Both the position numbers and the translations under genes were made by a program. From contig CAAGED010000023.1 in the NCBI GenBank assembly GCA_900768505.1, positions 1 through 64,000 on the forward strand: a DNA stretch of 64,000 bases, in the 5' to 3' direction. The notes beneath the pieces are model-generated. The model worked only from the letters and a program-made list of their open reading frames with translations, did no database searches and was not told the DNA's origin. The stretch is from Lentisphaeria bacterium. GTDB taxonomy: Bacteria > Verrucomicrobiota > Lentisphaeria > Victivallales > Victivallaceae. Of the stretch, positions 52,642 through 61,353 are shown one piece after another. The first letter of the stretch is position 1. Each line of letters begins with the position of its first letter.

Positions 52642-55113
52642 TTACTTGGTATAAAGTGCCGCCGGCCGCCACAATCCGCCGCCGCCGAAGGCGTCATAAC
52701 CACGAATTACAATCAAATTATCCGCCTCCGGCTTGATGAGTGAAGTAACATCCAGCTCAAAAGATTTATCCCAATTGCCGCTGGGGCCGCTTTCTCCCGC
52801 CTTAACTCCATTAAGAAAAACCTCGCCGCCGTCATCAATCGAGCCAATCCGCAAATAAACTTTTTTGCCAGCCGGGAATTTCGGCGCTTTGAAGTTGACC
52901 CGATACCAAAATTGACCGCCGACTTCGTAATAACCCTGAGATTCAAAAACATCCCAGGCCGAAACATTCTGCCACTTATCCCTGGACACATCATAATCCA
53001 AACTTGCAAATCCCTTTTTCTGACCTTCCAGCCACGGATCGCAGCGGAAAAGCCATACCTCCGGCAATTTGAAGAGATTTTCCACCTCGTCCGGCACCAC
53101 GTCCCTGGCGAAAAGTTCTGTTAAATAACGCTCTTCATCCTCAGCTAAATCTTTGCGCAAAACCGGTTTAAGTGTTTTATAATCAATTTTGTTTATTGGT
53201 TCAAGCAGCGTCCAGTTATCCGGGCCGCTGAATTCACGAATTTTGGGAATTAGTTTCTGGTAATTGTTGTAACGCTTTTTAACGTCGTTAATTGCCTCGT
53301 CAGTACGGTCATTGAGCGCTTTGCAGTGAGCACGGTAAATTTCAGCCATCTGCGCGGCGCTTTCAAAGGCGTTGCCGAAACGTACAATATGTTCCCTTTC
53401 CGGACCTACCGCGTTGTTGGCCGCCCACATAAATTTTGAACGGTATTTTTTGATTAAATCATCCGTAAACAATGCGCTGGTTGATTCCAGGCCGCCATAA
53501 ATCCGTCTCTCCATCAACTTGCCGTTTTCAGTCAAATCGTGATAAAATTCAAAGACGATCGACCCGTTTTTTTCGCCGTAGTAGTTCTGGCAGAAATCCT
53601 GCAGAAACTCCCGTGGCGTCTTACTGGAATCAAACAACACATTGGCCATCGACCAGAAGATCGGCAGCCACAAGTCATTGCGCTGCATGGTTTCAGTGTG
53701 ATAATATGAGACATTGTATTTTTTATACTCGGCAATGGCATCCAGCACGTCCAGCGGCTGGGGCGTTCCCTGCCAGAGAATATACTCGTAAACCGCCATT
53801 TCCGCTCCGGCATCGGCAGTGGCCTTGACGTTCTCTGAATAAACCTTGGTAAACGGATAAAACTCCCTGTTTTCCGCCTTATTTTCCCACGCCTCGCTGC
53901 GGCAGGCCTGGGCAATCAAGTTGGGTTCGAGTTTGACATCCGCGGGGGGGCGGGTCAACTCCAAATAAGGAGCGAACACCAACAGCTTGCAATTCGGCCG
54001 CTGCGCCGCCACATTTTTGGCCACCTTGTTCATAAACGACCACACCAGGCGATCCACCTTGTTGGGCTCCTCCCCCGCAATTAGTGTACACTCCGGGCAC
54101 TCGCACAAGGCGCCGCCCCAGTCAAACAAACTGATATCCACAATATTGTTGTAAGGAGTTAAATCATACTTGTTTTTTTCGCCTTTGGTCTTGATTTCAT
54201 CGTAAACTTTTATGGCGTTGGCCACGGCGGCATCAACATTTTTGCCATTGCTCCAGCAAATTTGCCCCCCCTTGTAGCGCTTGCCGTTTTTCATGGGAAA
54301 ACGTTCCGGTTCCCTGGCAAAATCCGCATTGGCCCGCGCTCCGGACAGGGAGTGTCCGCCGCCATGGCTGAGACGGATAAACGGATAATCTCCGGAATCA
54401 ATGTTCCGCTCCAGCATTAAACGATTACGCAGATACCATCTGGTATAATCCTTGACCCGCTGATGATGACCCGGCAACGTGGTATCCCAGGCGTTGTTGT
54501 CCAACCCGCTGTAATTCATGCTGCGCAACTCAATATCAGGCGTGTAGCTTTTTTTTCCCATCAACATTGGCAAATCATTTTTTTTAGGAATGAAAGTACC
54601 GTCTGGTTCCGGGGTATAAAAGCGAATTCCCTGCTCGAAGAGAAATTGATAAACCCCATACAACAATCCCAGTGGCGAATTACCACGGATAATCTGCCGG
54701 GAAGAGTTGCTGCGATTAAGCGTTTCAATGGTGAACGCCTGAGGAGATTCCTTACCCTCCCACTCGGCTTTGGGGCGAATTTCCAGTGAAATCTGAGTAA
54801 AATATGGCCGCCCGTATTCAAAATGATTTAAATCGTTGTAGGCAATCTCCATTTCTGCTCCGGTCATCGCCTTGATAAATGTCCGCAGCTCGTCGGCGGC
54901 CAGCATAGCCAGCGGAGTGGAATTTTCCGGCAAATAAATTTTTCCGGTGGCTTCTCCATTTTTCACCAAATAATTGCGGACTCCCACCGGAATAGCCGCC
55001 GGAGCAACCGCCGTTTTTGTCACCTCGTCCGCGGCAACGGGCGCTATGCCGGAGAAAACGGAAAATCCGCCCAATGCCAAGACCGCCCCCATTTTGAAAT
55101 AAAACTGCAACAT
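52642..55113 (-). CDS. DUF4838 glycoside-hydrolase-like secreted protein
   Basis: 823 aa. Signal peptide near the start (FKMGAVLALGGFSVFSGIAPVAA). Residues ~40-150 resemble the N-terminal alpha-glucuronidase-type domain (IYLPENSTPLAMLAADELRTFIKAMTGAEMEI in pieces, with LGLLYGVYQFLFEQGIRFY). The middle is the DUF4838 TIM-barrel-like region (ISLFDWGGALCECPECTLIAG, VRSFMN-type helix, YEYILWQGTPQPLDVL, SYYHTETMQRNDLWLPIFWSM). The end is a jelly-roll sugar-binding domain (YYEVGGQFWYRVNFKAP, LRIGSIDDGGEVFLNG, GGGLWRPAALY). It is likely an extracellular or periplasmic glycan-degrading protein, with substrate unknown. ATG 55113 has AGGAG. It starts the operon that ends in the sugar importer. Confidence 0.85.
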   Translation of the reverse strand: MLQFYFKMGAVLALGGFSVFSGIAPVAADEVTKTAVAPAAIPVGVRNYLVKNGEATGKIYLPENSTPLAMLAADELRTFIKAMTGAEMEIAYNDLNHFEYGRPYFTQISLEIRPKAEWEGKESPQAFTIETLNRSNSSRQIIRGNSPLGLLYGVYQFLFEQGIRFYTPEPDGTFIPKKNDLPMLMGKKSYTPDIELRSMNYSGLDNNAWDTTLPGHHQRVKDYTRWYLRNRLMLERNIDSGDYPFIRLSHGGGHSLSGARANADFAREPERFPMKNGKRYKGGQICWSNGKNVDAAVANAIKVYDEIKTKGEKNKYDLTPYNNIVDISLFDWGGALCECPECTLIAGEEPNKVDRLVWSFMNKVAKNVAAQRPNCKLLVFAPYLELTRPPADVKLEPNLIAQACRSEAWENKAENREFYPFTKVYSENVKATADAGAEMAVYEYILWQGTPQPLDVLDAIAEYKKYNVSYYHTETMQRNDLWLPIFWSMANVLFDSSKTPREFLQDFCQNYYGEKNGSIVFEFYHDLTENGKLMERRIYGGLESTSALFTDDLIKKYRSKFMWAANNAVGPEREHIVRFGNAFESAAQMAEIYRAHCKALNDRTDEAINDVKKRYNNYQKLIPKIREFSGPDNWTLLEPINKIDYKTLKPVLRKDLAEDEERYLTELFARDVVPDEVENLFKLPEVWLFRCDPWLEGQKKGFASLDYDVSRDKWQNVSAWDVFESQGYYEVGGQFWYRVNFKAPKFPAGKKVYLRIGSIDDGGEVFLNGVKAGESGPSGNWDKSFELDVTSLIKPEADNLIVIRGYDAFGGGGLWRPAALYTK

Positions 55114-55482
55114 TACAAATTTTCTCCTGATATTTTTATAAAACTCGCCTCGAAATATCATCTTTTCCGGAGCCCGGAAACCCCAAAGGACAACCTGAAC
55201 GAATATACACTTCACAATGTAAAAAATCAATATTTTTTTCAATAAAAAAAGCAATCAGGACTTTTTGTGATATATTCCGCCTGACACAATCACAAAATGC
55301 CAACCAAGAAAAATAAAAGCGTGATAAATTCATTTTTTTACGAAAAATTTGTTGAATATTACAATTAACGGCCATATATTTAATGAGAATATGGCGGGGA
55401 AAATTCCCGCCTTATGCTGTAATTGAATATAAATAAGCAATTAGCTTAGAAAATCACAAATAACCATCAGGAGTTTGAAAAA
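55114..55482. other. Divergent regulatory region
   Basis: 369 bases between the DUF4838 gene (-) and the isomerase gene (+). It holds a good + strand promoter (listed at 55352-55380), a hairpin in its 5' untranslated part (GGCGGG 55393-55398 with CCCGCC 55406-55411), and long AT-rich runs. No gene is seen. Confidence 0.5.
55352..55380 (+). promoter_or_regulatory. Promoter of isomerase-oxidoreductase operon
   Basis: TTGAAT (55352-55357) and TATATT (55375-55380) are separated by 17 bases, the best promoter match in the window. The transcript would begin near 55388 and carry a GGCGGG/CCCGCC hairpin before the ATG at 55483. Confidence 0.6.
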
Positions 55483-56283
55483 ATGTTGAAACCAATCGGC
55501 GTTCAGTTGTACTCTTTGCGGGCGGAATGCGAAAAAGATTATCTCGGCGTACTCAAGCGTGTTGCCGAAATCGGTTACAAATATGTTGAGCCGGCAATCA
55601 ATTTAGGCGGTTATTCTCCGGCCGAATATAAGAAAATTTTGGCTGATTTGGGTTTGGGCATGATTTCCAGCCATTACCCCTGGGCCAACGTCAGCAACGT
55701 AAACGAAATGGTTGATTTGGCCAAAGAACTCGGCCTTGATAAAATTGTCTGCGGCTACGGCCCCAATGATTTCGTTGACATGGATGCCATTAAGCGCACC
55801 GCTGAGGCCACCACCAAGGTAGCTGAAGTTGCGGCCAAGAACGGCCTCACCTTGTTCTGCCACAACCACAACTGGGAATTCGAGCGTCTCGACGGCAAAC
55901 TCAAGTACCAGTATTTTGCCGAAATGTGTCCGGCGGTTAAATTTGAACTCGACTGCTTCTGGTCCACCAACTTCGGTACCGAAAACCCGGTTGAAATGCT
56001 CAAGACTTTCGCCGACCGCACCATTTTGCTGCACATGAAAGACGGCGTAACTCATCAGGCGGCAGAAGAACTCAAGATTACCAACGGCACCTACGACCGC
56101 AAGGTCGATTTGCTTCCGCTGGGCACCGGCTCACTGCCGATCAAGGATATTGTCGCTGCAGCTCCGGCCTCCGTTGAAGCAGTTATTGTTGAATTAGATT
56201 ACTGCTCAATCGACATGTTCACTGCCATTGAACAGAGTTACAAGTTCATGGTTGAAAACGGCATTGTCGCCGGTAACAAGTAA
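55483..56283 (+). CDS. Sugar phosphate isomerase/epimerase family protein
   Basis: 266 aa TIM-barrel protein of the xylose-isomerase-like superfamily. Typical features: PIGVQLYSLRAECEKDYLGV near the start, GYKYVEPAINLGGYSP, LFCHNHNWEFERLDG (metal-binding region), VKFELDCFWSTNFG, LLHMKDGV and a C-terminal VIVELDYCSIDMF. AGGAG lies 8 bases ahead. It is followed after 108 bases by a Gfo/Idh/MocA oxidoreductase; such pairs are common in inositol and keto-sugar breakdown, so a substrate of that kind is plausible. It differs from the isomerase at 28.7 kb in sequence. Confidence 0.86.
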   Translation: MLKPIGVQLYSLRAECEKDYLGVLKRVAEIGYKYVEPAINLGGYSPAEYKKILADLGLGMISSHYPWANVSNVNEMVDLAKELGLDKIVCGYGPNDFVDMDAIKRTAEATTKVAEVAAKNGLTLFCHNHNWEFERLDGKLKYQYFAEMCPAVKFELDCFWSTNFGTENPVEMLKTFADRTILLHMKDGVTHQAAEELKITNGTYDRKVDLLPLGTGSLPIKDIVAAAPASVEAVIVELDYCSIDMFTAIEQSYKFMVENGIVAGNK

Positions 56284-56391
56284 TAAGCGTTCATCGGAAA
56301 AAAATTCAGGTGCGGGAAGCGGAAATTAGAAAATTTTGACGGCTCCGCCCTGAAAAAAATAAAAATAATAATTTTTTTGGAGTTTATTCAC

Positions 56392-57516
56392 ATGAAACGT
56401 ACCAAAGTTGGTATTATCGGTTGCGGAATGATCAGCGACACCTACTTCAAGGCCGCTCAGAAATTCAACGTTATCGAAGTTGTCGCCTGCGCGGATATTA
56501 TTCCCGAACGTTCCAAGGCCAAGGAGGAGATGTACGGCGTTAAAGCCATGACCAACGACGAATTGCTGGCCATGCCGGAAATCGAAATCGTACTCAACCT
56601 AACTCCGCCGCAAGTTCACAGTAAAATCGCCATTGACACCTTGAACGCCGGTAAGCACGCTTATTCCGAAAAACCCTTCGGCGTGGACGCTGACGATGCC
56701 GCCAAGGTTATCGCACTGGCCAAGAAAAAGGGTCTTCGAGTCGGCTGCGCTCCGGATACCTTCCTCGGTGGCGGCCAGCAGACTGCCCGTAAATTGCTGG
56801 ACGACGGCTGGATCGGCAAACCCATCGCCTGCACCGCCATCGTTATGGGTCGCGGACCGGAAAAGTGGGGTCAGGCTCCCTTCTTCTACGATTACGGTGC
56901 CGGCCCGATGTTGGACTTGGGTCCATATTATGTTACCGCTATGGTCAACCTTTTCGGTCCGGCCAAGAGCGTAACCGCGGTCACCATCAAGGGTTCGGAA
57001 TACCGTATCGGCGGCGCTGAATTCACCGCTCCCTACGACAAAATTTACAAACCGTTCGACAAATACCCGGTAACCGTCACCACTCACCTGACAGGTGTAA
57101 TTGAGTTCCAGAACGGTGTTGTAGCCACTATGATTGCCAGCTTTGAAGCCTACCGGCACAGCCATCCGGCAATTGAAGTATACGGCGACCAGGGCACCAT
57201 GCAGGTTCCGGATCCGAATACCTTCGACGGCCCGGTACGGGTATATCGCCGTGACACTGCGGATTGGGTAACTGCTCCGCTTTCACACATTTACACCGAA
57301 AACAGCCGCAGTATCGGCGCCGCCGATATGGCAATTGCCATCGACACCAACCGCCCGCACCGTTGCAGCGGCGAATTGGCCAATCACGTTTTGGAAGTAA
57401 TGTTGGCTTTCGACAAGTCCAGCAAGCTGGGCAAAAAGGTTGAAATCACCACTACTTGCAAGCGCCCGGAGCCCCTGCCGTTGGGCTTGGAGCATGGCAT
57501 GATTGACAAGGACTAA
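56392..57516 (+). CDS. Gfo/Idh/MocA family oxidoreductase
   Basis: 374 aa NAD(P)-dependent dehydrogenase-like protein. The N-terminal Rossmann motif is KVGIIGCGMISDTYF, followed by ADIIPERSKAKEEMYG. The family EKP motif is KHAYSEKPFGVDADDAAKVI. The C-terminal alpha/beta domain holds APDTFLGGGQQTARKLLDDG and YDYGAGPMLDLGPYYVTAMVNLFG (catalytic region GP..DLGPYY). The substrate is unknown but is likely a sugar or inositol derivative. ATG 56392 has GGAG; the frame opens earlier without a suitable start. It forms an operon with the isomerase. Confidence 0.9.
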   Translation: MKRTKVGIIGCGMISDTYFKAAQKFNVIEVVACADIIPERSKAKEEMYGVKAMTNDELLAMPEIEIVLNLTPPQVHSKIAIDTLNAGKHAYSEKPFGVDADDAAKVIALAKKKGLRVGCAPDTFLGGGQQTARKLLDDGWIGKPIACTAIVMGRGPEKWGQAPFFYDYGAGPMLDLGPYYVTAMVNLFGPAKSVTAVTIKGSEYRIGGAEFTAPYDKIYKPFDKYPVTVTTHLTGVIEFQNGVVATMIASFEAYRHSHPAIEVYGDQGTMQVPDPNTFDGPVRVYRRDTADWVTAPLSHIYTENSRSIGAADMAIAIDTNRPHRCSGELANHVLEVMLAFDKSSKLGKKVEITTTCKRPEPLPLGLEHGMIDKD

Positions 57517-57552
57517 TCGGTTATTCCGCTTAATCCGTTGCTTAGGCAATAA

Positions 57553-57600
57553 AAAAATAAACACCGTGAGCGAAATTGTTTGCTCACGGTGTTTATTTTT
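57553..57600. terminator. Perfect 19-bp bidirectional terminator
   Basis: AAAAATAAACACCGTGAGC (57553-57571) pairs without a mismatch with 57582-57600 around a 10-base loop. T runs flank the GC-rich part on both strands, and it lies between convergent oxidoreductase genes, so it can serve both. It is the strongest hairpin in the window. Confidence 0.9.
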
Positions 57601-57758
57601 ATAAGAAAACTCAAATCAATTGCACCGATCAGGAAAATCGGAATAACCGGGTAAAACCATCACTCCCGGACAATTTTGAATGTGCCAACTCTGCCATCCG
57701 ACCCGTCGGACTAATCCGAACACGCAGAATGGTCAAGACGTCCCAGTCAATCAGCAGC

Positions 57759-58886
57759 TTATTTTTTTACATAACGGCTGCCGGCAATAAGTTTGTTCAA
57801 CTCAACGGCGTAAACCTTGGAATCCATCGGCAACTCAATGGTTTTATCCAGCAACTGGGACAACAACATGGAATTGCCCAACTCCAAACCGCGAATTCCC
57901 TCCTCCAGCGGAGCAATCAACGGTGTGCCGCTCAAGATGGCGTCAGTTACATTTTGGATTACGTTGCGGTGTTGATGCGCCGATTCGCCATTATCACGCA
58001 CCGGGATTTCACACCGCCAATTGTCGGCAATTCCAAAGGAAGTGTCGGTACTCTTGCAAAAGAGTGCCGTCTCAATCTCATTGCGGATAAACTCAAGCCG
58101 TCCGCTCTCGAAAACCAGCAGTCCTTTCTCCCCCACAATTTCCAGGCGGTTCGTTCCGGGCATTTCCCCGGTGGAGGCGATAAAATTCCCCACCTTGCCG
58201 TCGGCATATTCCAAATAAGCGTTTACTTCATCTTCCACCTCAATATCGTGATATTTGCCGAATTTCGCCGTCGCCCGCACCTTGTTTGGCATCCCGAAAA
58301 ACCACTGCATCAAATCCAACTGGTGGGGACACTGGTTCAGCAGTACGCCGCCCCCCTCGCCCCGCCAGCTGGCCCGCCAGTCACCGGAATCATAATAATG
58401 CTGGGAGCGAAACCAATCGGTAATTGTCCAGTTTATCCGGGTAATTTTACCCAATTCACCATTGTCAATCAGTGACTTGATTTTTTTATGCGCCGGAATC
58501 GTCCGCTGGTTGAACATCAGTGATTTCTGCAAATTCGGATATTTTTTTGCTTCCGCAATCAACCGTTCCGCCTCCGCCTTGTGAACCGCAATCGGCTTTT
58601 CCAAAATAACATGTTTTCCGGCCTGCATCGCCTTGATCGCCAAATCCGGGTGATCGTAATGCGGCACTGCGATAATCACCGCTTCAATATCCGCCTTGGC
58701 AAAAAAATCGTCAACATTGGTAAAACAAGCTAAATTTTTACGCACATTTTCGTCAATCCGGTTAAATGCCGCCGGATTGATATCGCAAACAGCGGTTAAT
58801 TTTGCATTTTGCATACTGCCGATTGAAATTACATGCCCCGACCCCATGTTGCCGATTCCAACAATTCCAAACTTCACAAAATCCAT
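57759..58886 (-). CDS. Gfo/Idh/MocA family oxidoreductase
   Basis: 375 aa. Rossmann motif VKFGIVGIGNMGSGHVISIG, then AVCDINPAAFNRID. The EKP motif is KHVILEKPIAVHKAEAERLI. The substrate domain has GGGVLLNQCPHQLDLMQWFFG (catalytic His region) and LEIVGEKGLLVFESG. GGAGGG precedes the ATG. It is divergent in sequence from the oxidoreductase at 56.4 kb, so it is a second enzyme rather than a recent duplicate. It lies 96 bases downstream of recN on the same strand, and a terminator is shared with the convergent oxidoreductase gene. Confidence 0.9.
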   Translation of the reverse strand: MDFVKFGIVGIGNMGSGHVISIGSMQNAKLTAVCDINPAAFNRIDENVRKNLACFTNVDDFFAKADIEAVIIAVPHYDHPDLAIKAMQAGKHVILEKPIAVHKAEAERLIAEAKKYPNLQKSLMFNQRTIPAHKKIKSLIDNGELGKITRINWTITDWFRSQHYYDSGDWRASWRGEGGGVLLNQCPHQLDLMQWFFGMPNKVRATAKFGKYHDIEVEDEVNAYLEYADGKVGNFIASTGEMPGTNRLEIVGEKGLLVFESGRLEFIRNEIETALFCKSTDTSFGIADNWRCEIPVRDNGESAHQHRNVIQNVTDAILSGTPLIAPLEEGIRGLELGNSMLLSQLLDKTIELPMDSKVYAVELNKLIAGSRYVKK

Positions 58887-58982
58887 TATTTCCCTCCATA
58901 AATTGATTCTGCTTCACACCTGTTCTACGATATAAAAAATCAACTGCATTTAGTTGAAAAAAATCATATTTAAAATTCTGAA

Positions 58983-60647
58983 TTACGATTCTAAACGACG
59001 CTTACACAACTCCGCGGCATGTTTCAGCACGTTTTCATTGCCGGCATCCCCCAGCATCCGGGCGATTTCGTGAATCTTCTCCGGCAACGTCAATTCCCGC
59101 ACATGAGAAAATGTCCGCTCCTGCTCCACACTCTTACCGACCGCAAAATTCGCCGTCCCCCACGCAGCCACCTGGGGCAGGTGAGAAATGGAAATTATCT
59201 GCCGCCGCTTCGCCAAATCCGCCAATTCAATTCCAACCCTGGATGCGGTTTCACCGCCGATATTTACATCAATCTCGTCAAATATCACCACCGGAATCAA
59301 ATCCGCATCCGCCAGCACGGTCTTCAGCGCCAGCATCACCCGGGACAACTCGCCGCTGCTGCCGATTTGACGCAACGGCTGTAAATCCTCTCCCTGGTTG
59401 GCCGAAAAAATAAATTCAATCTTATCCATGCCGTTCTCCCCCGGCTCAACCTGCTCAAAACTAATATCCATCCTGGCGTGGGGAAATCCCAAATTATGCA
59501 GTTTGTCACAAACTTTGCCCACAAAATCCTTCACCGCTTTACGCCGGGACAAGGAGAGTTTTTCCGCAGCTAAACCCAGTTGCGTCACTAAATTACGCTC
59601 CGACTCCGCAAACTCCCGCCGCCTGGACTCCGCCTGATTATAAGCCGCCGCCTTCGTTTCGGCCAGCGTCAAATTCTCCAACGCCGCCTCCAAGGTGCCG
59701 CCGTAACGACGTTTCAAATGCTGGAGTTGGCTGATACGCTGTTCCAAGAGGGCAAATGCCTCCTGATCCAATTCCACATTGCCGGTGGCATGTTCAAAAA
59801 GGTAGGCCAAATTGCGGATACGATCGTTAATGTCGCCGCATTCCGTGAGCAACTCCTCCATTTCCGGGGAAATCCGCGCCAACTCTGCTGCAATCCGGTA
59901 AATCTCTCCCATCTGATCAAGAATTGAGCTGTCAGAATCCCGCAGTGCCATCACCGCCTGCGCCGACGAATCTAAAATACTTTTGGCATTGGCCGCCAAA
60001 TTATGCCGTTGCTTCAGCTCCTCGTCTTCGTTTGGCAACGGATTGACCTTACGAATCTCCTCCGCCACCATAAGGTAATGTTGCGCCTCCAGTACCGAGG
60101 GGATACTGCTTAAAAATTCATCGCGCTCCCGCCGCACCCGGTTCAACTCCCGGGACAACATTTGACAACGATTTTTTTCAGCTGCCAAATTACCGTAACG
60201 ATCCAGCAGATCCAACTGACGGCGGCGGTCGATCAGTGACATGTGTTCATTGGCGTTGTGCCTATCCACCAGAAAACTCATCACCTCCCGGAGAAACTGC
60301 TGAGTTACCGGACTATCGTTAATGAAATTTCGGGATTGAGTACGGGTTATGACCCGGCGGACGCAGAGGGTTTTATCTTCGTCCAAATCGATTCCGCTCT
60401 CCGCAAGCAAAGTGAAAAGTTCATCCGCCGCCGCCCCGCAGCTTATATGCATGGCCAGAGAGCATTTATCGCACCCTTGACGGATGATGGAGCGATCGCA
60501 GCGTTCGCCGCACAAGATGGCAATGCCGCTGAGCAGAATTGATTTTCCAGCGCCGCTCTCGCCGCTGATGACATTAAATCCGGCGTCAAACTCAACTTCG
60601 GCAGATTCAATCAGCGCCAAATTGTTAATTTTCAAATATTCAATCAT
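58983..60647 (-). CDS. recN: DNA repair protein RecN
   Basis: 554 aa SMC-like ATPase used in double-strand-break repair. Walker A: ISGESGAGKSILLSGIAILCGER (near residue 32); central coiled coil (residues ~150-350); C-terminal signature and Walker B: IGSSGELSRVMLALKTVL, IPVVIFDEIDVNIGGETASRVG and ISHLPQVAAWG. The N-terminus MIEYLKINNLALIESAEVEF is typical. It is preceded by a small secreted-protein gene 25 bases upstream. Confidence 0.95.
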   Translation of the reverse strand: MIEYLKINNLALIESAEVEFDAGFNVISGESGAGKSILLSGIAILCGERCDRSIIRQGCDKCSLAMHISCGAAADELFTLLAESGIDLDEDKTLCVRRVITRTQSRNFINDSPVTQQFLREVMSFLVDRHNANEHMSLIDRRRQLDLLDRYGNLAAEKNRCQMLSRELNRVRRERDEFLSSIPSVLEAQHYLMVAEEIRKVNPLPNEDEELKQRHNLAANAKSILDSSAQAVMALRDSDSSILDQMGEIYRIAAELARISPEMEELLTECGDINDRIRNLAYLFEHATGNVELDQEAFALLEQRISQLQHLKRRYGGTLEAALENLTLAETKAAAYNQAESRRREFAESERNLVTQLGLAAEKLSLSRRKAVKDFVGKVCDKLHNLGFPHARMDISFEQVEPGENGMDKIEFIFSANQGEDLQPLRQIGSSGELSRVMLALKTVLADADLIPVVIFDEIDVNIGGETASRVGIELADLAKRRQIISISHLPQVAAWGTANFAVGKSVEQERTFSHVRELTLPEKIHEIARMLGDAGNENVLKHAAELCKRRLES

Positions 60648-60672
60648 TTACATGCATGACCTTAAAATAAAT

Positions 60673-61215
60673 TTACTCTTTCGGCGCTTCCAGATAAACC
60701 TTCAAATTTCCCACTTCTCCAGTTTTCAAATTCCAGAAGTGTTCAATCACCATCCTGCCGTTGCAAATCACTCGGAACGCCGCTGTATTGGGTGGATCAC
60801 TCCCCTCATTCAAGGCTTTGACGTTGATGTTGTTCTCGCCGGATTTCAGTATCAAATTCAACCTTTTTTTGGCATTGGTAAGCGAAAAATTTTTTAACGG
60901 AGGGTTGTCATTCAAGGAAATATCCACCCGGTCGCCGTCCTCCGCGGCATTGTCCCAGGCCTCCAAAATAATTTTCCGCTCACTTACCGTGATTTTCCCC
61001 AATGCCTTGCCTGGAGCACCGCCGCCTGATTTACCGCCTGGAACTCCGGAACCCTTGCCGGCATCGTTGGGAGGTACCGGCACTGCAGGAATTTGATCTG
61101 TACTTTTTTTGTCATCCGCCCCGGATTTGGGTTTTCTCGAGAGATAACCGCCATCCTCCCCCAGAAGCGGCAAAGCCGCAATTGCGACTGCAATAATGAT
61201 AAAAAATTTACGCAC
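60673..61215 (-). CDS. Secreted protein with Gly/Pro-rich linker, unknown
   Basis: 180 aa. Signal peptide (MRKFFIIIAVAIAALPLLG), then a Gly/Ser/Pro/Lys linker (residues ~25-75), then a beta-rich domain (RKIILEAWDNAAEDGDRVDISLND, RLNLILKSGENNINVKALNEG and NTAAFRVICNG) resembling a small Ig- or PKD-like fold. It recalls the 'A.D.A.EDGD.V.I.LN' domain of some extracellular calcium-binding proteins, but I cannot assign a family. It lies 25 bases ahead of recN, so both are probably on one message though unrelated in role. Confidence 0.65.
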   Translation of the reverse strand: MRKFFIIIAVAIAALPLLGEDGGYLSRKPKSGADDKKSTDQIPAVPVPPNDAGKGSGVPGGKSGGGAPGKALGKITVSERKIILEAWDNAAEDGDRVDISLNDNPPLKNFSLTNAKKRLNLILKSGENNINVKALNEGSDPPNTAAFRVICNGRMVIEHFWNLKTGEVGNLKVYLEAPKE

Positions 61216-61353
61216 AAAATACCTCCAAGCTGCTCACACAACACCATAATCCCTAACAACAAAAAAACAAAAAACGACAACTTCAAGTTCAAATCGATGT
61301 TTTTAACTTCAGACCGATATTTACAGTTGAAGCTGTCATTTTTTTATCGAAAA

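Noticed and set aside
57576..58475. 299-codon open frame on the + strand
   Set aside because: It is antisense to the oxidoreductase gene at 57759-58886 and begins inside the terminator, with no plausible ribosome site.
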